64,000 nucleotides of DNA from Actinomadura macrotermitis. GTDB lineage: Bacteria > Actinomycetota > Actinomycetes > Streptosporangiales > Streptosporangiaceae. How positions within the stretch are numbered: the stretch's first letter is position 1; each line of letters starts with the position of its first letter. A program made the position numbers and the translations under genes. The notes under the pieces are model-generated. The model was not told where the DNA came from. It saw only the letters and a list, made by a program, of their open reading frames with translations, and made no database searches. This document shows positions 8,080 through 15,937 of this stretch, piece by piece. The stretch lies in the NCBI RefSeq assembly GCF_009604375.1, contig NZ_WEGH01000001.1:1736001-1800000 (forward strand), read 5' to 3'.

Positions 8080-9705
8080 GTGCTCCTCACCAGTCGTGCC
8101 CTGTCGGCCGGCGACGCCACCGCCACCGCGCTGCTGAACTGCCTCGTCCGGGAGGTCGGCGTCCCCGAGCAGCAGGTGCGGGTGGAGGGCCCGCACCTGG
8201 TCGTGCGGCTGGCGCGGGTCGGGGTGGAGCTGCGCGCCGGCCTCGCCCGGCCGCCGGTCGGCCCCACCTACCGGATCGCGCCGCCGTACGAGGAGCGGCG
8301 CGGCGGCGCGTGGATCGACGCGGGCTGGGCGCGGCTCGCCGACCTGGTCGCCGGGGAGCTGCAGCTCGCCTCCGGGCACGCCAACCCCGAGTTCCTGGCG
8401 CAGGTCGCCGACAGCCACGCGGCGCTGGAGGCGATGCTGGCGGCCCGCCCGGACGCCCCGGCCGGCGACCCCTACATCGAGTCGGAGCAGGCGCTGCTCG
8501 CCGGGCACCGGTTCCACCCGTCCCCGAAGGCGCGGCAGGGCGCGCCCGGCGACTGGCTGCCGTACGCGCCCGAGACGCGCGCCCGGTTCCGGCCGCACTG
8601 GCTGGCGGTGCGCGCGGACGCGCTCGCCGAGGAGGGCGACCCGGACGCGTTCGCCGCGCTGGGCATGCCCGAGGTGCCCGGCCACCGGCTGCTGCCCGCC
8701 CACCCGTGGCAGCTGGCGCTGCTGGCCGACCGGCCCGTCTACCGGCAGGCCGTCGCGGCGGGCGTGCTGCGCGACCTCGGCCCGGCCGGGCCCGAGGCGG
8801 TGCCGACGTCGTCGGTGCGCACCGCCTATCTCCCGGGCGCCGACGTGTTCTGCAAGTTCAGCCTGGACGTGCGGATCACCAACTGCGTCCGCAGGAACGC
8901 CTGGTACGAACTGGCGGGCGCGGTCGTCCTGGACCGGCTGCTGCGCCCGGTCTTCGCCGGTTTCGACGACTGCGTACTGCTGTCCGAACCGGCCTACCGC
9001 AGCGTCGCCCTCGCCGATCGCCGCCTGCACGAGAGCCTCGGGGTGATCCTGCGGCAGGGCGTCCGCGGCCTGGCGGGCACGCCGCTGCTCGCGGCGGCCC
9101 TCGCCGACCCCTATGGCACGTTCCTGCCGGGCCTGCCCGCGCTCGCCACCCCGGCGGGCGCGCGGGAGTGGTGGGCGGCGTACGTACGGCTCGTCGCACG
9201 GCCCGTCCTGCGCGCCTACCTCGACCACGGCGTGGTGCTGGAGCCGCACCTGCAGAACGTGCTGGTCGCGGTCGACGGCGACGGCATGCCCGTGCGGGCG
9301 GCGTTCCGCGACCTGGAGGGCACCAAGCTGACCGAGGGCCGCTGGGACCTTTCCGGCGTCCCGGCGCGGGTGCGCGAGGCGATCACCTATGACGCCGGGC
9401 GCGGCTGGAACCGCGTCGTGTACTGCCTGCTGGTGAACCATCTGGCCGAGGTCGCCGCCGCCGTCGCCGACCTGCACCCGGTGCTGGAGCGGGAGCTGTG
9501 GGGGACGCTCGCCCGCGACCTGGCCGGCTCGGGGCACGGCGACCGGCCGCAGGTGCGGGCGCTGCTGGCGGGCGTCCCGTTCCCGGCGAAGGCGAACCTG
9601 CGGGCCCGCTGGGCCCGCGCCGCCGACCGCCGCGCGGCCTACGTCCCGGCGGGCAACCCGCTGGGCACGGACACGGGCGCACCTGCTATTCAACTACATA
9701 TCTAA
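8080..9705 (+). CDS. IucA/IucC family NIS siderophore synthetase (second copy)
   Basis: A 541-residue IucA/IucC paralogue of the preceding gene, diverged in sequence. It keeps GHRLLPAHPWQ, TSSVRTAYLPGADVFCKFSL, RITNCVRRN and VVLEPHLQNVLVAV in the expected order, with the FRDLEGTKL segment near the C-terminus. The GTG at 8080 follows GGGA by seven bases and begins 19 bases after the upstream stop, so the two synthetases are co-transcribed. Two such enzymes plus an ATP-grasp ligase suggest at least three condensations on a polycarboxylate core. No amine monooxygenase, decarboxylase or transporter gene is visible in the operon. Confidence 0.9.
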   Translation: MLLTSRALSAGDATATALLNCLVREVGVPEQQVRVEGPHLVVRLARVGVELRAGLARPPVGPTYRIAPPYEERRGGAWIDAGWARLADLVAGELQLASGHANPEFLAQVADSHAALEAMLAARPDAPAGDPYIESEQALLAGHRFHPSPKARQGAPGDWLPYAPETRARFRPHWLAVRADALAEEGDPDAFAALGMPEVPGHRLLPAHPWQLALLADRPVYRQAVAAGVLRDLGPAGPEAVPTSSVRTAYLPGADVFCKFSLDVRITNCVRRNAWYELAGAVVLDRLLRPVFAGFDDCVLLSEPAYRSVALADRRLHESLGVILRQGVRGLAGTPLLAAALADPYGTFLPGLPALATPAGAREWWAAYVRLVARPVLRAYLDHGVVLEPHLQNVLVAVDGDGMPVRAAFRDLEGTKLTEGRWDLSGVPARVREAITYDAGRGWNRVVYCLLVNHLAEVAAAVADLHPVLERELWGTLARDLAGSGHGDRPQVRALLAGVPFPAKANLRARWARAADRRAAYVPAGNPLGTDTGAPAIQLHI

Positions 9706-9755
9706 CTGAAAGCCGGGTATGCCCTGGCTCGTCCCCCAACGCAAGGAGAGGTCCC

Positions 9756-11357
9756 GTGCCGTTCGAGCGGGTGCGAACGCTGGCAGACCAGGGCAGGCGA
9801 GCCGGGAGGGCGCTGCGCGACGTCGGCGCGTTCCAGCCGGTGCGCCCCGACCGGGCGATCCGGATGCTGTTCCCCTACGTGCGCTACGGCCCGGTGCCGG
9901 CGACCGTCGGGGCGATGGCCGCACTGCGCTTCCCCGACCGGACCGCGCTGATCGACGAGCGCGGCTCCCTCACCTACGCCGAACTGGAGCGCCGCTGCGC
10001 CGCGCTCGCCACCGCGCTGCGCGGCCGGGCCCGCGAGGGCGACCGGATCGGCGTCCTCTGCCGCAACCACCGCGGCTTCGTCGAGACCGTGCTCGCCGCG
10101 TCCCGCCTCGGCAACGACGTCGTGCTGCTGAACACCGACTTCTCCGGCACCCAGCTCGGCGAGGTCGCCGAGCGCGAGGGCGTCGGCCTGCTCGTCCACG
10201 ACGAGGAGTTCGACCAGGTCGTGGACGACTCGTCCTACGAGGGGCGGCGGCTGCACGCCTGGCGCGACGGGCGCGGCACCTACCCCTCGCTGGACGACCT
10301 GATCTCCGAGACCGTGGCCGAGCCGATCTCCCCCGGCGCGGTCAGCAAGGTCATCGTGATGACGTCCGGGACGACCGGCACGCCGAAGGGCGCCCGGCAC
10401 GACATCTCGATCGGCTCGCTGCTGCCGGCCGCGCTCAGCCACCTGATGCGCGTCCCGGTCCGCTCCGGCGAGCCCCTGGTCATCGCGCCGCCGCTGTTCC
10501 ACGTGCTCGGCTTCGCCTACTGCTCGGTCGGCCTCGGCATGGGCATGCCGCTGGTGCTGTTCCGCCGGTTCGACCCCGAGCAGATCCTGCGGGGGATCGA
10601 GGAGCACCGGGCGCAGACCCTGGTCGCCGTCCCGGTGATGCTGCAGCGCCTGCTGGACGTGCCGGACGGCCCGCGCCCGTCCTCGCTGGAGGTCGTGGTC
10701 TGCGGCGGCTCGGCGCTGCACCCGCACCTGTCGGAGGCGTTCATGGACGCGTTCGGCGACGTGGTGCACAACGTCTACGGCGCGACCGAGACCGGCTGGG
10801 CCACCATCGCCACCCCGCAGGACCTGCGCGAGGCACCGGGCACCGTCGGCAGGCCGTCGTTCCGGCTCACCATCAAGATCCTGGACGAGGACGGCAACGA
10901 GCTGCCGCCCGGCGAGACCGGCGAGATCTACACCGGCGGCGGGCTGCGCTTCGCCGGCTACACCGGCGGCGGCACCAAGCAGGTCCGCGACGGCCTGACC
11001 AGCACCGGCGACCTCGGCCACTTCGACGAGGCGGGCCGGATGTTCATCGACGGCCGCGCCGACGACATGATCGTCTCCGGCGGCGAGAACGTGTTCCCCG
11101 GCGAGGTCGAGGACCTGCTCGGCCGGCACGAGGGCGTCGCCGAGGTCGCGGTCACCGGCGCCGACGACGAGAAGTTCGGGCAGCGCCTGGTCGCCTACGT
11201 GGTGCGCGCGCCCGGCTCGCAGGTCGGCGAGGACGAGCTGAAGGCCTACGTGAAGAAGAACCTGGCCCGCTACAAGGTGCCGCGCGACGTCCACTTCGTC
11301 GACGAGCTCCCCCGCACCAGCACCGGCAAGGTCCGCGCGAAGGCGCTGAAGGGCTAG
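9756..11357 (+). CDS. AMP-binding acyl-CoA synthetase (FadD-like)
   Basis: A 533-residue ANL-superfamily adenylating enzyme. It shows the P-loop-like MTSGTTGTPKGARHD (about 207-221), NVYGATETGW (A5), the STGDLGHFDE (A7) and DGRADDMIVSGGENVFPGEV (A8) motifs and the terminal catalytic Lys in PRTSTGKVRAKAL. It activates a fatty or other carboxylic acid to the acyl-AMP and CoA thioester. I chose the GTG at 9756 because AAGGAGAG lies five bases upstream; a longer reading reaches back into the IucC gene and is spurious. It follows the siderophore genes by 50 bases and might acylate the siderophore or be an unrelated lipid gene. Confidence 0.88.
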   Translation: MPFERVRTLADQGRRAGRALRDVGAFQPVRPDRAIRMLFPYVRYGPVPATVGAMAALRFPDRTALIDERGSLTYAELERRCAALATALRGRAREGDRIGVLCRNHRGFVETVLAASRLGNDVVLLNTDFSGTQLGEVAEREGVGLLVHDEEFDQVVDDSSYEGRRLHAWRDGRGTYPSLDDLISETVAEPISPGAVSKVIVMTSGTTGTPKGARHDISIGSLLPAALSHLMRVPVRSGEPLVIAPPLFHVLGFAYCSVGLGMGMPLVLFRRFDPEQILRGIEEHRAQTLVAVPVMLQRLLDVPDGPRPSSLEVVVCGGSALHPHLSEAFMDAFGDVVHNVYGATETGWATIATPQDLREAPGTVGRPSFRLTIKILDEDGNELPPGETGEIYTGGGLRFAGYTGGGTKQVRDGLTSTGDLGHFDEAGRMFIDGRADDMIVSGGENVFPGEVEDLLGRHEGVAEVAVTGADDEKFGQRLVAYVVRAPGSQVGEDELKAYVKKNLARYKVPRDVHFVDELPRTSTGKVRAKALKG

Positions 11358-11665
11358 ACCGCCCCGGCGCGCTGCTTGGCCGCCATGCAGATGCGCGCCA
11401 GGTCGTTGAGGGCGTCGGCGCGGCGCTCGTCGAGGGGGCGGGCGTCGCCCGGGGCCGCCTCGGCGAGGGTGTCGATCACCAGGGAGAACACCGGCCACTC
11501 GGCCGGGGCGATCGCGCCCTGGAAGTCGACGGCGCCGTCCGCCAGGTCGTCCAGGTCCAGGTTGCGCGCGAACGTGGCCAGCGCGGCCTCGGCCGCGACG
11601 ACGCCGATGCGCATCGCCAGCGCGGCGGGCTCGCGGACGGCCGAAGTGGCAGTGCTAGAACTCAT
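11354..11665 (-). CDS. Conserved-looking hypothetical protein, 103 aa
   Basis: A mostly alpha-helical soluble protein beginning MSSSTATSAVREPAALAMRI. I recognise no domain. It has two acidic/hydrophobic helical stretches (NLDLDDLADGAVDF and RRADALNDLARICMAAK). The ATG at 11665 is preferred over one 21 bases further upstream. Its stop TAG shares the palindrome CTAG (11354-11357) with the stop of the convergent acyl-CoA synthetase, so the genes overlap by four bases. Coding is supported by third-position GC and by filling the gap exactly between two convincing genes. Confidence 0.6.
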   Translation of the reverse strand: MSSSTATSAVREPAALAMRIGVVAAEAALATFARNLDLDDLADGAVDFQGAIAPAEWPVFSLVIDTLAEAAPGDARPLDERRADALNDLARICMAAKQRAGAV

Positions 11666-11728
11666 GTTCGGCAAGATAGAACACACGAGCGATCTTCGTC
11701 GAACGTTTGGTCGAAGAAGTCGCCCTTT

Positions 11729-12508
11729 TCACCCCACGATCGCCTGGAGGAAGAAATTCGTGTGGGTGAAGTGCAGTTCGCCGTCCTGGAGGACGGGCCG
11801 CATGCCGGTGGCGGGGCCGCCGTCCAGCTCGGCGGTCAGCTCCTTGCGGATCTGCGCGGCGGCCTCGTCGGGGGTCTGCGCGAGCGCCAGCCAGGCCTCC
11901 AGCGGGCGGACGTGGTCGAACCGGTCGGTGCGCTTGACCTCGGCGCCGGCGGCGGCGACCAGCCCGGCGATCTCCTCCTCGGTGCGCAGCGTGCCGTGCG
12001 AGGGGTCGCGCAGCCGCTCGATCCGGTCGGGGTCGCCGTCCAGGCCGGCCGGGCGGACGAGGTCGGCGATGATCAGCGCGGCGCCGGGCCGGCCGACCCG
12101 CGTCATCTCCCGCACGACGGCGGCGGGGTCGGCGACCTGGTGCAGCGAGAAGCGGGTGACGACCAGGGTGAAGGACCGGTCGAGGTAGGGCAGGTCCGCG
12201 GCGTCGCCGCGGGTGAAGGTGACGTTGGTGACGCCCTCGGCGTCGGCGTCGCGCTTGCCCTGCGCGAGCATCGCCGGGGTGAGGTCGAGCGCGGTGACGT
12301 GCCGGACGCGGCGGGCGACCGCGCGGGACACCAGGGCGGTCCCGGCGGCGACCTCCAGGGTGACGTCCTCCAGGTCCAGCTCGGGCTCCATGAAGCGCAC
12401 GAGGCGGTCCAGGTGGCGGGTGAACGCGGCGTTCACGCCCGGGTCGGCGAACGCGGCCGCCTGCTTGGAGAACTCCCGTACGACCTTCTCGTCATGGGTC
12501 ACCGTCAC
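11729..12508 (-). CDS. Class I SAM-dependent methyltransferase
   Basis: A 259-residue methyltransferase of the UbiE/Methyltransf_11 type. Motif I is LEVAAGTALVSRAVA (about 50-64), followed by ALDLTPAML, the acidic GDAADLPYLDRSF and VVREMTRVGRPGAALIIAD. The methyl acceptor is unknown. The GTG start at 12508 is supported by GAGGAGG seven bases upstream. It stands alone, transcribed in the same direction as the adnAB genes but 75 bases downstream of them; the intervening stretch could hold its own promoter. Confidence 0.85.
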   Translation of the reverse strand: MTVTHDEKVVREFSKQAAAFADPGVNAAFTRHLDRLVRFMEPELDLEDVTLEVAAGTALVSRAVARRVRHVTALDLTPAMLAQGKRDADAEGVTNVTFTRGDAADLPYLDRSFTLVVTRFSLHQVADPAAVVREMTRVGRPGAALIIADLVRPAGLDGDPDRIERLRDPSHGTLRTEEEIAGLVAAAGAEVKRTDRFDHVRPLEAWLALAQTPDEAAAQIRKELTAELDGGPATGMRPVLQDGELHFTHTNFFLQAIVG

Positions 12509-12583
12509 GCCGCCTCCTCGTTCACTTGTTGACCGGGATCATCCCTGAAAGAGCACGCGGTGAACAGAGGCGAGCGGCGGCCG

Positions 12584-15500
12584 TCACCCCGCCGGGACGC
12601 TCTCCAGCAGCGCGACGAGCCCGGCGGCGTCGAGCAGGTCGGCCGGGCGGACGGTCTGGTTGGCGCGCACGTAGTGGAAGGCGGCGCCGACCTTCTCCAC
12701 CGGGACGCCCGCCAGCTCGGCCCAGGCGAGCCGGTACGCGGCGAGCTGCACGCCCACGTGCGCGGCCTCCTCGGCCGAGGGCGGCGAGCCGGTCTTCCAG
12801 TCGACGACGACGTAGCCGCCGTCGTCCTCGCGGAACACCGCGTCCATCCGGCCGCGGACCAGCCGGTCGCCGAGCATCGTCTCGAACGGGACCTCGAAGT
12901 CGACCGGCTCGCGCGCCGCCCACTCCGACGCCTCGAACCGCTCCTGCAGGTAGGCCAGGCCCGCCTCGCCGGCGGCGGCCTCGTCGGCGGCGCCGGGCAG
13001 CTCGTCGGGGTCCAGCAGCCGCTGCTGGCCCCAGCGGCTCTCCAGCCAGGCGTGGAAGGCGGTGCCGCGCCGGGTGTAGGGGGACGGCGGCCGCGGCATC
13101 GGGCGGCGGATCTGCCGGGCGAGGGCGGCCGGGTCGCGGGCGAGGGTGACCAGCGAGGACACCGACAGGTTGGCGGGCAGCTCGACCAGCAGCCCGTCGC
13201 CGCCGCGGCCCCGGTCGCGTTCGGCGAGCAGCAGCTCGACGTCGCGCGCCCACGCCGACATGCGCTGCCGCTCGGGTTCGGCGAGGCCGGTGTCGCCGGC
13301 CCAGGGGCGGGTGCGGCCGAGCATGGCGTCCTCGACCATCCGGGCGGCCTCGACGGTCGCCTCGTAGCGGGCGCGGGCGCCGGCCTCGTGGCCGTGCGCG
13401 CCGGGCGGGACCGGCCAGAGCGCCTCGTCGTCGCCGGTGAGCAGCGGGTTGGCGGCGTCGGGCGCGGGCGGGTCGGTCCAGGCGACGACCTGCCCGGCGC
13501 CCGCCAGGCACATCTCGCGGGCCTCGGTGAGGAACGGCGACGGGCCGAGGGGGCGGCCGGACGCGCCCCACCAGTAGCCGGTGACGATCAGCAGGCTGGA
13601 CGCGCGGGTGACCGCGACGTAGGCGAGGCGGCGCTCCTCCAGCAGCTCGCGGTCGGCGCACGCCTCGTCGAAGGCGAGCAGGTCCTCCTTCTCCAGGCCG
13701 GTGAGGTCGGGCAGGTCGTGGCGGTCGCCGCGCAGCATGAACGGCAGCACGCGCGGGTTGGCCGTCCAGCGGGTGGCGTTCTGCGGCGGCGAGGGGAAGA
13801 TCGAGCCCTTGGCGGGGCCGCCGTTCTTCTGCGGTGTGTAGGACAGGCCCGGCACGACCACCACCGGCCACTCCAGGCCCTTGGAGGCGTGCACGGTGAG
13901 CAGCTTGACGCTGTCGGTGTCGCCGACGCGGCCGGCGGCCAGGCCGAACTCCTCGCTCTCGGCGGCCTTGAGGTAGGCCAGGAACGCGCCGAGGGTGGCC
14001 TCCTCGGCGTCGCCGGCGAAGTCGGCGGCGGCGTCGACGAAGGCGTCCAGGTCGGCGCGGGCGGTGACCGGGTCCAGGCCGGAGCGGGCGGCGACCTCGA
14101 TGTCCAGGCCGAGCGCCCACTCGACCTCGTTGACCAGGTCGGGCAGCGGCAGGCCGACCTGGGTGCGCAGCGCGCGCAGCTCGTCGCGCAGCCGGCGCAG
14201 CCGGCCGTAGCCCTCGGGCGAGTAGGCGGCGGGGTCGCCGAGGTCGTCGAGCGCGTCGACGAGGCTGCCGGTCTCCTGGTTCAGCTCCGTCACCAGCTGG
14301 CGCAGCGGGTCGTCGGCGGGCGCGGGCTCGGCCGCCTCGGGGTCGCCCGGGGCCGTGCCCTCGGGCGGGGTGACGTCGCGGGCCGACTCCTGGGCCAGGG
14401 CGCGGGCGCGGCGGCCGAGCGCGACCAGGTCGCGCGGACCGAGCCGCCAGCGCGGGCCGGTCAGCAGCCGGGCCAGGGACGCCCCCGACGTCGGGTCGTG
14501 CATGACCCGCAGCGTCGCGACGACGTCCTGCACCTCCGGGACGGTGAGCAGCCCGCCGAGGCCGACGACCTCGACCGGGATGCCGCGCGCCTCCAGCGCC
14601 CGCCGGATCAGCGGGAACTGCGACCGCTTGCGGGCCAGCACGGCGATGTCGGCGTAGCGGAGCGCGTCGGGTTGCGGGCCGCCGTCGGGCGCCACGCCCG
14701 GCTCGCCGCGCATCAGCAGCGCGATGCGCGCGGCGATCCGCTCGGCCTCGTCCTCGACGGTCTCGAACAGCCCGCACTCGACCCGGCCGCGCGCCTCGCG
14801 GCCGGCGCCGGGGGTGAGGACCGGCACCTCGCGCGTCTCGGCGCGCAGCTCGCGCTGGATGCGGGCGGCGACGTCCAGGACGCGCTCGCCGTTGCGGAAG
14901 CTGCGGCTCAGCTGCCGGATCGGCGCGGGCAGCGGCGGCGCCGCCGACCCCGGCGAGCGCAGCGGGAAGTCGTAGGCGAAACGGCGCAGGTTGCCCGCGC
15001 TCGCGCCGCGCCACCCGTAGATCGACTGGCACGGGTCGCCGACCGCGGTGACCGGGTGCCCGCCGGCGAACAGCGAGGTCAGCAGGACCAGCTGGGCCTG
15101 GCTGGTGTCCTGGTACTCGTCGAGCAGCACCACCGAGAACCGGGACCGCTCGATCATGCCGACCTCGGGGTGGCGGCGCGCGATCCGCGCGGCGAGCGCC
15201 ATCTGGTCGCCGTGGTCGATGACCTCGCGATTGCGCTTGGCGGCGTGGTAGGCCTCCACCAGCGGCATCAGCTCGGTGCGCACCGCGTGCTTGGCGAGGA
15301 TGTCGCGCTGCGCGGCGAGGGGCTTGCGGACGGCGGCGAACCGCTCGTCCAGCCACGCCCCGACGCGGTGGATGTCGGCCGGGGTGCGCAGGTGCTCCGA
15401 CAGGTCGCCGGCCAGCTCCATCACGGCCTTGGTGACGGTGTCGGGCGACCAGTCGACGTGGTCCATCGGGCCGTCGTAGGCGTCGACGACGCGCGAGCAG

Positions 15501-15937
15501 ATCTGCCAGGCGACCGCCGGGGAGATCAGCCGCATCGTCGGCTCCAGGCCCTCGCGCAGCGCGTGGTCGCCGAACAGCCGGGCCGCGTAGGAGTGGTAGG
15601 TCGACACCATCGGCTCGCCGTCGAACAGCTGCTCGCCGCCGAGCCGCTCGATGTCGGCCTGCGGGAGCGCCTCGCGCAGCGTGTCCAGCCGGCGCCGCAC
15701 CCGCGCGCCGAGCTCGGCGGCGGCCTTGCGGGTGAAGGTCAGCCCGAGGACGCGCTCGGGCCGCACGAACCCGTTGGCGACCAGCCACACCACGCGCGCC
15801 GCCATCGTCTCGCTCTTGCCCGAACCGGCGCCCGCGATGACCGCCATCGGCGCCAGCGGCGCCTCGATCACCCGGGCCTGCTCGTCGGTCGGCGGGGGGA
15901 CCTCCAGCAGCCCCGCCAGCTCGGCAGGAGTGATCAA
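12584..15937 (-). CDS. adnB: AdnB-like UvrD-family helicase-nuclease subunit
   Basis: A 1117-residue superfamily 1A helicase fused to a RecB-type nuclease. Helicase motifs: Walker A AGAGSGKSET near residue 34, LLDEYQDTSQAQ (motif II), GDPCQSIYGWRGA (III), VKLLTVHASKGLEW (V) and YVAVTRA (VI). The C-terminal PD-(D/E)XK domain shows GTAFHAWLE, an Asp in GRMDAVF and VVDWKTG. With the gene upstream it should form a heterodimer resembling mycobacterial AdnAB, which resects double-strand ends. The predicted start is a TTG at 15937 overlapping the upstream TGA (TTGA); no ATG or GTG exists before the conserved Q-motif region (PTDEQARVIEAP). The AdnB name rests on order, size and memory of the mycobacterial pair. 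Confidence 0.87.
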   Translation of the reverse strand: MITPAELAGLLEVPPPTDEQARVIEAPLAPMAVIAGAGSGKSETMAARVVWLVANGFVRPERVLGLTFTRKAAAELGARVRRRLDTLREALPQADIERLGGEQLFDGEPMVSTYHSYAARLFGDHALREGLEPTMRLISPAVAWQICSRVVDAYDGPMDHVDWSPDTVTKAVMELAGDLSEHLRTPADIHRVGAWLDERFAAVRKPLAAQRDILAKHAVRTELMPLVEAYHAAKRNREVIDHGDQMALAARIARRHPEVGMIERSRFSVVLLDEYQDTSQAQLVLLTSLFAGGHPVTAVGDPCQSIYGWRGASAGNLRRFAYDFPLRSPGSAAPPLPAPIRQLSRSFRNGERVLDVAARIQRELRAETREVPVLTPGAGREARGRVECGLFETVEDEAERIAARIALLMRGEPGVAPDGGPQPDALRYADIAVLARKRSQFPLIRRALEARGIPVEVVGLGGLLTVPEVQDVVATLRVMHDPTSGASLARLLTGPRWRLGPRDLVALGRRARALAQESARDVTPPEGTAPGDPEAAEPAPADDPLRQLVTELNQETGSLVDALDDLGDPAAYSPEGYGRLRRLRDELRALRTQVGLPLPDLVNEVEWALGLDIEVAARSGLDPVTARADLDAFVDAAADFAGDAEEATLGAFLAYLKAAESEEFGLAAGRVGDTDSVKLLTVHASKGLEWPVVVVPGLSYTPQKNGGPAKGSIFPSPPQNATRWTANPRVLPFMLRGDRHDLPDLTGLEKEDLLAFDEACADRELLEERRLAYVAVTRASSLLIVTGYWWGASGRPLGPSPFLTEAREMCLAGAGQVVAWTDPPAPDAANPLLTGDDEALWPVPPGAHGHEAGARARYEATVEAARMVEDAMLGRTRPWAGDTGLAEPERQRMSAWARDVELLLAERDRGRGGDGLLVELPANLSVSSLVTLARDPAALARQIRRPMPRPPSPYTRRGTAFHAWLESRWGQQRLLDPDELPGAADEAAAGEAGLAYLQERFEASEWAAREPVDFEVPFETMLGDRLVRGRMDAVFREDDGGYVVVDWKTGSPPSAEEAAHVGVQLAAYRLAWAELAGVPVEKVGAAFHYVRANQTVRPADLLDAAGLVALLESVPAG

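Noticed and set aside
9498..9755. An N-terminal extension of the acyl-CoA synthetase
   Set aside because: It lies within the second IucC gene in another frame; GTG 9756 with AAGGAGAG fits family starts.
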